Of a stretch of 33,606 nucleotides of DNA, positions 24,707 to 33,019 are shown piece after piece. Under the pieces are notes generated by a model. That model had not been told where the DNA came from. It worked only from the letters and a program-made list of their open reading frames with translations, and did not search any database. The position numbers and the translations under genes were made by a program. Source of the stretch: an uncultured Muribaculaceae bacterium (GTDB lineage: Bacteria > Bacteroidota > Bacteroidia > Bacteroidales > Muribaculaceae); contig CAKTFH010000025.1 in NCBI GenBank assembly GCA_934555895.1, forward strand, positions 1 through 33,606. Reading direction: 5' to 3'. Position 1 is the stretch's first letter; every line of letters starts with the position of its first letter.

Positions 24707-27700
24707 ATGAAATCCCGTTTTAGAACAATTGTAGCCGTCATTGGTGTATTTTTCGGCATGGCGGCATCGCTTCCACCAGCAGTGGCACAATCAACGGAAG
24801 AGACACCGATTATCACATTCAAGACCAATATTTATGAGCAATATGGCGCTGAGAATGCCTTTCACATAGTTCTTGGCACTACCAAAACCGACTATTTCGA
24901 TGTGGACTGCGGTTTCGGAAGCGCCGAATATGAGGTGTCACCCGCATATTTCGACACCGAATCGCAGGCGATGGCAGGGACCACAATAGCCTGTCGAGTA
25001 TCGCCCGAAGGTATCGTCAGAATATACGGCGACCCTGCAAAAATTGACTATATCGACGCCGAAGGGTGCTACATCGATTGGATTGACATGGACAAATGCC
25101 TCAATCTCGAAATCCTGAATCTGTCGCATAATGAACTGAAAAGGCTTGATCTGTCGCCATTTGCCAGACTGCAGGCCCTATACCTCTCAGACAATCCGTT
25201 CACGGCAGAAAGCCCGCTGAAAATAGGGCCCGATAAACCTGACCTGACCATTCTGGAGATAGACATCATAGAGCATCTTGACCAGTCGTTCAACCTCAGC
25301 GATTATCCATCACTAATCAGTTTCGACGCATACCATAATATCGACCTCTACAATGTCGACCCCACAGGGTGCCCCCAGCTTGCAGTCATGTCGCTCGAGC
25401 TCACCAATGTATCAACGCTCGATGTCTCAAAAAACCAAAAACTTTACCGCCTGAACATCTCAGACACCCGGATACAAAACATTGACATCAGCCGAAACAC
25501 CGAACTGGAAAATCTACTCGCCCAGCACACATCCGGCAGCATCAACACCGACATACACCTTACATCTATCGATGTCTCAAAGAACCCAAAACTGAGGTTG
25601 CTTAATCTTGTAGGGAACAAAATCGCAGACATTGACCTTAGCAACAACCCTCTTTTGACAAACCTTAATATGCGACGGAATTGCCTGAGTTCAATTGACC
25701 TCAGCAACAATCCGAATCTATACGCAGTAGATCTGGCATACAACGATTTCGATTTCGTCACATTGCCTTTACCTCAGGAAGGATGGGGAGAATATTATTA
25801 TCAGCGTAGTCCCATGGCATGCGAAAAATCATACCCCACCGGCTCTGAAATAGATTTCTCAAACCGCGTGTTACGCGACGGGTATGAGACATTTGCCCGC
25901 GTCATGCTCGACACACCGGATGCCGAACCCGTGGAACTTGATGAAAGCTATTACACATTTGCCGACGGAAAAATCACTTTCAATGCCATACCCTCCGACT
26001 CGGTATATGTAGAGTTCGCCTGCAACGCCTTCACAGACTACACCATCTCATCGGACCTTTTTAAAGTTAAAGATCCCTCGGATATTGGGCAGCCCAACAA
26101 AACACTTAGCTTTAAAACGACCTCAGCCATGGCCGGAAAAGAGATTGCCTTCAAGGTGGGAGTGGACGGTGCATCTGCTGAATCTCCCCGCGACTTCTTT
26201 GTGGATGTAAACGGTGAGCGCACGACCTTCTCTGCCGCTGCATCTGATTTTACCGCAAACAGCAATGTCACATTCACCCTCCCGGCGACCGGTATTGCTA
26301 CCGTCGACATATTCATGCCTGAAGGCGAGCACCTCACAGCCTTCGGCATCAATGATGTGACAATGAGTTCAATCGACATCACCCAGGCCCGCGAACTACG
26401 CAACCTTTCGATCAGCGGATGCAATCTTTTGCGTATCGACGCCTCATACAACCGCAATCTGCGCAGTCTCGACCTGAGCCACAATCGCCTGACATCGTTC
26501 AGCTTTGCAGGAGTATATGGCGACTATGAGAAAAATCTGCTGACAGACATTGACCTGAGCCACAATTATATCACATCGCTGACTTTTGTAAATACCACTC
26601 ATATCCGCCGCATGAATCTTGCCGACAATCGCCTGACTGAAATGCTGCTCAAAAATTTCGACAATCTTACCGATATCGACCTGAGCAATAACCGTCTCAG
26701 CGGAGATTTCAGTCTCACCTACCAGGAGCAGGCTGTAAACATCGATCTGAGCGGCAACTTTATTTCTTCACTCACCACAGTCGACATGCCCGATTTGCAA
26801 AATTTCAACATCAGCGACAATAATCTGACACTACAGACACTGCCTCTTATGCCGCAGGTTGCAAACTACACCTACGCTCCACAAAAAGAGCTACAGATTA
26901 TAGCGTTTGCTCCAGCAATCAACCTTACGGCACAGAATCTGGTTATCGACGGAGCGTCTACCGTTTTTACCTGGAAGAAAACCGACGGCACCCCTCTTGT
27001 TGAGAATGTCGACTTTTCAGGAAAAGACGGAGCCTTCAAGTTTATAGACGAAACACTTGGTCAGGTTTATTGCGAGATGACCCATGCCGCTTTCCCGGCA
27101 TTTAACGGCGAAAATGTATTCAGAACTTCTGCAACAACCGTTACCGGCGCGCCCACTACCCTTGTGGCCACCTTCATCACCTCTGAAAATTCCGATGCCG
27201 GCCAGGTGGTTTTCACCGGGCATAAAGACACTGCCCTATATATAGACTGGCGCGGCGACGGCACAGAATACATACAATATCCCGTAGCCGATGAGTCATA
27301 CACTCAGTATACCGGACAGACCACATATGCCGATGCCAATGTCAAAGTATACACTTACGAGTCACCCGATGACATCTCAGTTTTCTCTATAAGTGATATC
27401 TCCATGACCCACATGGATGCATCAGCCCTGACGAAACTTATAGCTTTTACTGTTGACGGCGCCGGCCTCGACGAGCAGAGTCTCGTCCTCCCGGCAGCCT
27501 CCGACCTCAGGGAACTGAACCTTGGAGGGAATCATTTCTCATCTGCCGACTTCTCGCAGATTTTCCCGAACCTCACCACATTGGCTTTGGGCAACAATGC
27601 ATATGATAGCTTCGACGCGTCAGGATACCACTCGCTCGGCAGTCTCTACATCTCCAACAATAATCTTGCATCGCTTACCTTCGGCGACAACAAAATGCTC

Positions 27701-28405
27701 TGGGAGTTGATGGCCGATGGCAACGAGCTGCAAGAGATTTCCTTCGACGGGTGCCCGGTTATGTCACAGGTCAATCTATCCCGAAATAAGCTTAAGACAC
27801 TCGATCTCACACCGATTAAAAACACAATCCGTGTGCTCGATATTGGACTAAATGAGTTCACATTCGCTACTCTGCCCGTGCAGTCACACTATCCATACCT
27901 GAACGTTTACAACTACGGGGGACAAGCTAATCTTGTGGCAGAATGCGTGAACGGTCAGGTCGATCTCTCCTCCCAGGCTATGGTAAACGACACACCGACA
28001 ACCTACAGATGGTATCTCGGCGATGTCGAGTACGATTCGACCACCGGAGAATATTCAGGCGAAGCCCTTTACTCTGATGTAGATGACCCTGACAATCCTG
28101 AATTTATGGTGGAAGATGGTGTGACATCCTTCTTCACCACCTTCAGCAACCATCTTACCGGCCTTATGACCAATGAGCTGTTTCCCAAACTTACACTCTT
28201 CACCACGCCGGTAATTGTAGATAAAGCCGGCATAGAAAATGTGACGACCGACAGGGTCGCCCCCGACACTCCGGTAGATGTATACACACTTTCCGGTGTC
28301 AGAATCTGTTCGCGGACCACAGTCGAGTCGCTCGGCACACTTTCTCCGGGCCTCTACATACTGAAAATCAAAGGACAGCCGGCACATAAACATATCGTAA
28401 GATAA
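24707..28405 (+). CDS. Giant secreted LRR protein with three beta-LRR-beta modules
   Basis: A 1232-residue exported protein with a signal peptide (cut near AVA-Q, residue 28). Leucine-rich repeats of the bacterial type (LxxLDLSxNxLxxI) are in three blocks, about residues 125-355, 555-725 and 930-1060. Examples are LEILNLSHNELKRLDLS, IDLSNNPLLTNLNMRRN, DLSHNRLTSFSF and QVNLSRNKLKTLDLT. Each block is preceded by a beta domain (starts near ITFKTN at 36, LSFKTT at 464 and VATFIT at 818). Each ends with a capping (F)xTLPL/V strand and a Tyr-rich segment followed by another beta domain. The residues from about 1165 on form the sorting tail (VYTLSGVRI...LSPGLYILKIKG...HIVR). A ligand-binding or adhesion role is inferred. 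It is probably co-transcribed with the protease 33 bases upstream. Confidence 0.85.
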   Translation: MKSRFRTIVAVIGVFFGMAASLPPAVAQSTEETPIITFKTNIYEQYGAENAFHIVLGTTKTDYFDVDCGFGSAEYEVSPAYFDTESQAMAGTTIACRVSPEGIVRIYGDPAKIDYIDAEGCYIDWIDMDKCLNLEILNLSHNELKRLDLSPFARLQALYLSDNPFTAESPLKIGPDKPDLTILEIDIIEHLDQSFNLSDYPSLISFDAYHNIDLYNVDPTGCPQLAVMSLELTNVSTLDVSKNQKLYRLNISDTRIQNIDISRNTELENLLAQHTSGSINTDIHLTSIDVSKNPKLRLLNLVGNKIADIDLSNNPLLTNLNMRRNCLSSIDLSNNPNLYAVDLAYNDFDFVTLPLPQEGWGEYYYQRSPMACEKSYPTGSEIDFSNRVLRDGYETFARVMLDTPDAEPVELDESYYTFADGKITFNAIPSDSVYVEFACNAFTDYTISSDLFKVKDPSDIGQPNKTLSFKTTSAMAGKEIAFKVGVDGASAESPRDFFVDVNGERTTFSAAASDFTANSNVTFTLPATGIATVDIFMPEGEHLTAFGINDVTMSSIDITQARELRNLSISGCNLLRIDASYNRNLRSLDLSHNRLTSFSFAGVYGDYEKNLLTDIDLSHNYITSLTFVNTTHIRRMNLADNRLTEMLLKNFDNLTDIDLSNNRLSGDFSLTYQEQAVNIDLSGNFISSLTTVDMPDLQNFNISDNNLTLQTLPLMPQVANYTYAPQKELQIIAFAPAINLTAQNLVIDGASTVFTWKKTDGTPLVENVDFSGKDGAFKFIDETLGQVYCEMTHAAFPAFNGENVFRTSATTVTGAPTTLVATFITSENSDAGQVVFTGHKDTALYIDWRGDGTEYIQYPVADESYTQYTGQTTYADANVKVYTYESPDDISVFSISDISMTHMDASALTKLIAFTVDGAGLDEQSLVLPAASDLRELNLGGNHFSSADFSQIFPNLTTLALGNNAYDSFDASGYHSLGSLYISNNNLASLTFGDNKMLWELMADGNELQEISFDGCPVMSQVNLSRNKLKTLDLTPIKNTIRVLDIGLNEFTFATLPVQSHYPYLNVYNYGGQANLVAECVNGQVDLSSQAMVNDTPTTYRWYLGDVEYDSTTGEYSGEALYSDVDDPDNPEFMVEDGVTSFFTTFSNHLTGLMTNELFPKLTLFTTPVIVDKAGIENVTTDRVAPDTPVDVYTLSGVRICSRTTVESLGTLSPGLYILKIKGQPAHKHIVR

Positions 28406-28464
28406 CATTCCCCTCTCATGGGCCCGGCAAACATGCTTTCGGCCCATAATCCGCACTATCCTCA

Positions 28465-28501
28465 GGGATGCGTAATGGCACATGCCGCCACAACGCATCC
28501 C
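28465..28501 (+). terminator. Hairpin downstream of the LRR gene
   Basis: A perfect 9-pair stem GGGATGCGT / ACGCATCCC around a 19-base loop, followed by a T/C-rich stretch. With the smaller hairpin just before it, this is a likely end of the surface-protein transcript. Confidence 0.5.
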
Positions 28502-28602
28502 TTCTCTTATGCTCGTGGACAACGAATTTCTACCATCCAATGCATCGCACCCTGTCTCAAAACCTTCTGCAAAAGAATTTAATAAGAATATCGCGCTTTT
28601 TT

Positions 28603-28633
28603 TTTGACATTTAAGCCGTATTCGCTAACTTTG
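28603..28633 (+). promoter_or_regulatory. Promoter of the TPR gene
   Basis: TTTG at 28603-28606, 19 bases, TAACTTTG at 28626-28633. Both elements match the consensus exactly, and a run of T lies just before. It is the best promoter in the window. Confidence 0.72.
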
Positions 28634-28713
28634 CGCTCTGATAGTCCGCTCCCCTATGGGAAGTTGCAACTCATGATTCTGTAACAGGAAAAACAAAAAA
28701 AGAATTCACAATA

Positions 28714-29391
28714 ATGTCCAAAAAAGAACAAGCCCCCGAAACCACGGGCCTCGACACAGTCAACGATTCCCTCACCGTAATGACACAAAAGGTGCAGGAC
28801 AACCGCAAACCCATCGTAATCACCTCCTGCATCGTGGTGGCCGTAGCCCTTCTCGTGATAGCCTACGTATATTTCTTCCGCAACCCGGCCATGCAGCAGA
28901 ACAACGACAACATCGGCAAAGCCGATCTTCAGCTCGCCCTTGGCAACGACTCCATAGCGCTGAAGCAGTATACCGACATCGCCGACAACGGCAGCTTCGA
29001 GCCTGCAAACCGTGCAGCCCTCCAGAGCGCCATAATCCTTTATCAGGACGGCAAATATGAGGACGCTCTCAAATATGTAAAGAAATACTCCGCTTCTGAC
29101 GACATCATCGGTGCCGGCGCAAAATCGCTCGAAGGCGACTGCCTCGTGAATCTCGACCGCCTCGACGATGCCGTAAAAGCCTATCGCGAAGCCATCAAGG
29201 CGAGCGACAGCAATCCCGCCTATACACCCTTCTTTATGATGAAACTCGCTCGCGTTTACCGCGCCCAGAGCAACTTCACTGAAGAGGCAAAAATCTATGA
29301 GGAGATTCAGAGCGAATATCCACTCTACGGCCAGCAGCACAACATCGATGTGGAGAAACTTCTCGACCGTGCCCGTCTGCAAGGCAAATAA
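28714..29391 (+). CDS. Membrane-anchored TPR protein (YfgM-like)
   Basis: A 225-residue protein with a cytoplasmic N-terminal 33 residues, one membrane helix at about 35-55 (PIVITSCIVVAVALLVIAYVYFF), and a periplasmic region of tetratricopeptide-like helices. Examples are LQLALGNDSIALKQYTDIA, LQSAIILYQDGKYEDALKY, SLEGDCLVNLDRLDDAVKAY and LARVYRAQSNFTEEAKIYEEI. This layout matches the Bacteroidetes TPR proteins related to YfgM, which are thought to help other envelope proteins fold or assemble. Partner unknown. The gene has its own promoter and terminator, so it is a single-gene unit. Confidence 0.85.
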   Translation: MSKKEQAPETTGLDTVNDSLTVMTQKVQDNRKPIVITSCIVVAVALLVIAYVYFFRNPAMQQNNDNIGKADLQLALGNDSIALKQYTDIADNGSFEPANRAALQSAIILYQDGKYEDALKYVKKYSASDDIIGAGAKSLEGDCLVNLDRLDDAVKAYREAIKASDSNPAYTPFFMMKLARVYRAQSNFTEEAKIYEEIQSEYPLYGQQHNIDVEKLLDRARLQGK

Positions 29392-29436
29392 TACGCACGA
29401 CACTCCCTCTGGCAACAAGACAACGCAAAATACCTG

Positions 29437-29474
29437 AAAGGCTTCTCTCCCCGAAAAGGGAGACAAGCCTTTTT
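29437..29474 (+). terminator. Terminator after the TPR gene
   Basis: A two-part stem, AAAGGCTT / AAGCCTTT and CTCCC / GGGAG separated by one mismatch region, ending in a run of five T. It precedes panB by 60 bases, so panB either relies on read-through or on a promoter I could not identify. Confidence 0.8.
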
Positions 29475-29534
29475 GATTGCATACGAATAACACAATCCAG
29501 CAAAGAAACCACTTGAATTAGCAAATAGTTGCTT

Positions 29535-30356
29535 ATGTCAACCAACACTATCGACAACCCCAAGAAGGTGACCACATCCACAGTGGCCAAAATGAAACAA
29601 GCCGGGGAAAAGATTGCGATGATCACGGCCTATGACTATACCATGGCCACACTAGTGGACCAGGCAGGCATCGACCTGATTCTCGTGGGCGATTCGGCCG
29701 CCAACGTGATGGCCGGCTACGAGACCACACTTCCAATAACTCTCGACCAGATGATTTACCATGCGCAATGCGTCACCCGAGGTGCGCGTCGCGCCATGGT
29801 GGTGGTAGACATGCCTTTCGGCTCATATCAGGGCAACGACGACCTAGCTCTCGCCAGTGCAGTCCGCATCCTAAAAGAGTCGGGTGCTGCAGCAGTAAAA
29901 CTTGAGGGCGGCCGTCAGGTAGCCTCGGCAATCAGCCGCATCACATCGGCCGGAATTCCAGTGATGGGTCATCTCGGCCTCACTCCGCAGAGCGTTAATG
30001 CCTTCGGCGGATACGGCATCCGTGCTAAAGAGCAGGCCGAAGCCGAGCGGCTCATCGAAGATGCCCTTCTGCTCCAGCAAAGCGGATGCTTCAGCATCGT
30101 GCTCGAGAAGGTGCCGGCAAAGCTCGCAGCCGAGGTGTCGGAACGCCTTACAATTCCTACCATAGGCATCGGAGCCGGTTCTGGCACCGACGGTCAGGTG
30201 CTTGTGCTTCAGGATATGCTCGGAATGAACCAGGGCTTCAAACCGAAATTTCTCCGCACCTACGCCAACCTTGCCGAAACCATACATCAGGCAGTCGGAC
30301 AGTATATATCCGATGTGAAGCAGGTGCTTTTCCCATCTGAAAGCGAGTCTTACTGA
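29535..30356 (+). CDS. panB: 3-methyl-2-oxobutanoate hydroxymethyltransferase
   Basis: A 273-residue cytosolic enzyme that adds a hydroxymethyl group from methylenetetrahydrofolate to 3-methyl-2-oxobutanoate, giving ketopantoate (EC 2.1.2.11), the first committed step to pantothenate and CoA. Family landmarks are [80 protein letters not shown], the catalytic-type Glu in [10 protein letters not shown], and [21 protein letters not shown]. Length fits the family. The start at 29535 (ATG) is preferred over a TTG two codons earlier. No other pantothenate gene is adjacent. Confidence 0.95.
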   Translation: MSTNTIDNPKKVTTSTVAKMKQAGEKIAMITAYDYTMATLVDQAGIDLILVGDSAANVMAGYETTLPITLDQMIYHAQCVTRGARRAMVVVDMPFGSYQGNDDLALASAVRILKESGAAAVKLEGGRQVASAISRITSAGIPVMGHLGLTPQSVNAFGGYGIRAKEQAEAERLIEDALLLQQSGCFSIVLEKVPAKLAAEVSERLTIPTIGIGAGSGTDGQVLVLQDMLGMNQGFKPKFLRTYANLAETIHQAVGQYISDVKQVLFPSESESY

Positions 30357-30580
30357 GTAACGCCCCCTTCGTGACTCGTCTTTCCAAACTTAATCTCTTT
30401 AAGAATGGGTTGCTGCAATAGCTCCCGACGCACTCGAAGGGGTGTAGATTTTTGTTCAGATATAATAAATATTACTCAAATATGCATCTCTATGAACACT
30501 TATGTGGCATAAAAAGCTAAAAATAGTTCATATTAACTCTATTTAACACTTATGCTCACATAAGATATGTTTAAAAGCAT

Positions 30581-30588
30581 TACTTTTG
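30581..30588 (+). promoter_or_regulatory. -7-like box after paired palindromes
   Basis: TACTTTTG matches TAnnTTTG exactly and lies 17 bases after the second palindrome. No TTTG upstream element is present at the usual spacing, which would fit a promoter that needs an activator bound at the palindromes. Confidence 0.35.
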
Positions 30589-30594
30589 TCGAGT

Positions 30595-30710
30595 GATAGT
30601 TCAGTTAACATCACACTCATTTAAGACGAATGCATATTAGATAAAAACGAACATATATACTTGAATTTTGGTTATGAGGAAGGTGTGTTTCTGTGAAGAA
30701 ACACACTTTT
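30595..30710 (+). ncRNA. Candidate small RNA
   Basis: A stretch of about 115 bases between a -7-like box and a clear terminator, with no sizeable ORF. Its 5' end can fold (GAGTG ... CACTC, 30591-30618) and its 3' end is a 10-pair hairpin with a GTGA tetraloop and a T-run. The 5' end is estimated from the promoter box only. It resembles no family I recognise. Confidence 0.3.
30683..30710 (+). terminator. Rightward terminator in the panB-pyrC spacer
   Basis: A perfect 10-pair stem GTGTGTTTCT / AGAAACACAC with a GTGA loop of the stable GNRA type, followed by four T. It is too far from panB (over 320 bases) to be its natural terminator and suggests a short transcript of its own. Confidence 0.7.
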
Positions 30711-30792
30711 CATTTATATACCCGCCTTAAACAGTCGGTCAGAATCCAAGTGCATATGCCAAAGCTTAGGCGCCTGAATAAATTAGAAAGCA

Positions 30793-30820
30793 CAAAAAAA
30801 GCGACCCGTTTTCAAGTCGC
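30793..30820 (-). terminator. Terminator of the dpm-pyrC unit
   Basis: On the minus strand, a GCGAC / GTCGC stem with a 10-base loop is followed by a run of seven T. It lies 50 bases after the pyrC stop. Confidence 0.75.
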
Positions 30821-30869
30821 CTTATATTTTTTCATAGATTCCTGATATTCCTCATCCAGGAGCTGAATA

Positions 30870-32222
30870 TCAGACATCAAATCTTACTGCCAGGGCCGTC
30901 TGCTTTTCAGTAAATTTACCGTTAATATATGCCGGCACACCGTTCACCCAAGTCTGTTCAACCTTGAAATTGAGTTTCACACCCTCGAAAGGCGACCAGC
31001 CACAGGGACTGAGCACATCCTCGCGGCTTATCACATAATCGGCATCCGGATCCACAACCACAATATCAGCCATATACTGCTTGCGAATGTATCCACGGCG
31101 CGACATACGGTAGAGCCTCGACGGGGCACCAGACATCTTTTCCACTACATCCTCCACAGTAAAGTGGCCCTTCAGCGTGAGCTGAAGCATCAGAGGTAGC
31201 GCGAACTGCACCGAAGGCATTCCCGAAGGAGTGCTCAGGGCATCGCCGCCCTGCTTCTGGCTCAGCAGATGGGGAGCATGGTCGGTGGCAATCACATCGA
31301 TGCGGCCGTCGGACACAGCGCGCAGAAGCGCCCGGCGGTCAGCTTCGCTCTTCAGCGCCGGATTACATTTGGTGAGACCGCCTGTGCGGGCTACACTTTC
31401 TTCGGTAAAATACAGGTAGTGCGGACACGTTTCAGCTGTGACTCGCTTGCCTACCATACTGCCCGGAGTGAAAAAATCAAGCTCGTCGGCTGTGGTGATA
31501 TGCATCATGTGGAGCCTGGCGCCTGTTTCATTGGCCAAATTCACGGCACGCCTGGTGGCGGCCACACACGATTCGCGACTGCGGAGTGTGCTGTGCAAGC
31601 CTACAGGGATTCCGGCAGGATACTGCCCCAGCAGTTTTTCGCGGTTTGTACGGATTATCTCCTCACTCTCGGCATGGCATGCAATCACATAAGGGAAAGA
31701 ACTGAAAAGCCGACGGAGTTCGTCTTCGCGATCAAGCAACATCCCGCCGGTGGAACTCCCCATGAAAAGCTTCACACCCGGGATACGGGTATAGTCAGCC
31801 GCAAGTATTTCGTCAAGGTTAGTGGCAGTGGCGCCCAGAAAAAAAGCATAATTCGCAGCTGACACACTGGCGGCACGCTCCATCTTTTGCTCCCAAGCCT
31901 GTATAGTAGTAGTCTGTGGAGTGGTGTTAGGCATATCGAAGAACGAAGTGATGCCTCCGGCCAACGCAGCCCGGCTTTCTGTGGCTATATCGCCCTTCTC
32001 GGTAAGGCCCGGTTCGCGGAAGTGCACATGTTCGTCGATTACGCCGGGAAGTATCATCTTACCCTCACAGTCAACCACATCGTAGTTGTCACTATCGATA
32101 GTTTTCGCATCCACGAAACCTACATCAACACTGCTTATAAGACCGTTGTCAATCACAACGTTTCCCTTGAATCGGTAACCGTTACTGAAAATCAACCCGT
32201 TCAATAAAATTACTGGCTTCAT
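30870..32222 (-). CDS. pyrC: Dihydroorotase
   Basis: A 450-residue cytosolic metal-dependent amidohydrolase that closes carbamoyl-aspartate to dihydroorotate (EC 3.5.2.3), third step of pyrimidine synthesis. The metal site His pair is H65-x-H67 in IDEHVHFREPGLTEKGD. Substrate and metal landmarks follow: FFDMPNTTP, GVKLFMGSSTGGML, CHAESEEII, HMMHITTADELDFF, AETCPHYLYF and the catalytic Asp in VIATDHAPHL. The usual Lys position of class I is in the KLFMGSS segment, so a carboxylated Lys may be present. The start at 32222 gives MKPVILLNGLIFSNG; the 57 codons upstream in frame overlap the mannosyltransferase gene. It follows dpm by 8 bases. Confidence 0.93.
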   Translation of the reverse strand: MKPVILLNGLIFSNGYRFKGNVVIDNGLISSVDVGFVDAKTIDSDNYDVVDCEGKMILPGVIDEHVHFREPGLTEKGDIATESRAALAGGITSFFDMPNTTPQTTTIQAWEQKMERAASVSAANYAFFLGATATNLDEILAADYTRIPGVKLFMGSSTGGMLLDREDELRRLFSSFPYVIACHAESEEIIRTNREKLLGQYPAGIPVGLHSTLRSRESCVAATRRAVNLANETGARLHMMHITTADELDFFTPGSMVGKRVTAETCPHYLYFTEESVARTGGLTKCNPALKSEADRRALLRAVSDGRIDVIATDHAPHLLSQKQGGDALSTPSGMPSVQFALPLMLQLTLKGHFTVEDVVEKMSGAPSRLYRMSRRGYIRKQYMADIVVVDPDADYVISREDVLSPCGWSPFEGVKLNFKVEQTWVNGVPAYINGKFTEKQTALAVRFDV

Positions 32223-32230
32223 GGCATCTC

Positions 32231-33019
32231 TTATTTTTTGATTCGCTTCTGGGGATATCTCCTCGTGAAGCTGTCGAGTTTCAGTTTCAACACTCCGAAA
32301 AGAGCCTCTCCGAATATACCCGACGACATCTTCGATGTGCCGAGCACTCGGTTTACGAACACTATCGGAACTTCGGTGAGCTTGAATCCGCATTTCACGG
32401 CAGTAAATTTCATCTCTATCTGAAAAGCATAGCCTTTAAATCGAATCTTATCGAGCTCCATAGTGCGCAGCACATCGGCACGGTAGCATGCGAAGCCCGC
32501 TGTAGTATCGTGCACATCAAGACCCGTGATCATACGCACATATTTCGACGCGAAATACGACATCAGCACGCGTCCCATAGGCCAGTTCACCACATTTACC
32601 CCGGTCACATAGCGAGAGCCTACAGCCACATCCGAGCCATTTTCCGCGCATTCCTTATAGAGGGCCATCAAGTCTGCCGGATTATGTGAAAAATCAGCAT
32701 CCATCTCGAACACGAAATCATAACCGTGCTCAAGAGCCCATTTAAAGCCGGTGATGTAGGCCGTGCCAAGTCCCAGTTTGCCCGAGCGCTCTATGATATG
32801 CACGCGACCCGGGTGCTCACCAATTTTCCCCTTTACAATAGCGGCTGTGCCGTCGGGTGAATTATCGTCGACCACAAGCACATCAAAAGCATGCGGCAGA
32901 GCAAGCACAGCCTCTATAATCGCGGCTGCATTCTCCTTCTCATTATACATGGGAATGATTACCAGCGAATCGCTGTGACTTCCTCCTGCTACGATTTCTG
33001 ATGTTTTTTCAATAGTCAT
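32231..33019 (-). CDS. Polyprenol monophosphomannose synthase (GT2)
   Basis: A 262-residue family 2 glycosyltransferase like Dpm1/Ppm1, moving mannose from GDP-mannose to a polyprenyl phosphate on the inner face of the membrane. The motifs are VIIPMYNEKEN, LVVDDNSPDGTA (residues 48-59), the metal-binding D-A-D at 107-109 in FEMDADFSHNP, and VGSRYVTG. Also present are DTTAGFACYRADVL, IRFKGYAFQIEMKF and VPIVFVNRVLGTSKM. There is no C-terminal membrane domain, so it is of the soluble, membrane-associated type. The lipid-linked mannose may feed protein O-glycosylation or surface glycan assembly; no such genes are in the window. It is the first gene of a two-gene unit with pyrC. Confidence 0.9.
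   Translation of the reverse strand: MTIEKTSEIVAGGSHSDSLVIIPMYNEKENAAAIIEAVLALPHAFDVLVVDDNSPDGTAAIVKGKIGEHPGRVHIIERSGKLGLGTAYITGFKWALEHGYDFVFEMDADFSHNPADLMALYKECAENGSDVAVGSRYVTGVNVVNWPMGRVLMSYFASKYVRMITGLDVHDTTAGFACYRADVLRTMELDKIRFKGYAFQIEMKFTAVKCGFKLTEVPIVFVNRVLGTSKMSSGIFGEALFGVLKLKLDSFTRRYPQKRIKK

Larger units (their letters stand above)
28406..28713. other. Intergenic region after the LRR gene
   Basis: A 308-base spacer with two hairpins downstream of the LRR gene: ATGGGCC / GGCCCAT at 28418-28447 and GGGATGCGT / ACGCATCCC at 28465-28501. A consensus promoter at 28603-28633 and a leader of about 75 bases for the TPR gene follow. No gene is seen. Confidence 0.6.
30357..30869. other. 513-base intergenic region with paired palindromes
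   Basis: The region lies between the converging panB and pyrC genes. After panB, 8-base arms CCCCTTCG (30364-30371) and CGAAGGGG (30435-30442) could close a large loop just before a T-run. Then come two operator-like inverted repeats, TTATG-TGG-CATAA (30500-30512) and CTTATG-CTCA-CATAAG (30549-30564). The AACACTTATG element occurs twice, exactly 50 bases apart (30495 and 30545). A -7-like box TACTTTTG (30581-30588), a hairpin terminator (30683-30710) and a leftward terminator for pyrC (30793-30820) follow. Confidence 0.55.

Noticed and set aside
24707..28405. LRR stretches as DNA-level tandem repeats or CRISPR
   Set aside because: The repeats are visible at protein level only; no identical, evenly spaced DNA repeats with unique spacers are seen anywhere in the window.
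28654..29493. 279-codon minus-strand frame
   Set aside because: It is antisense to the TPR gene, which has its own consensus promoter and terminator.
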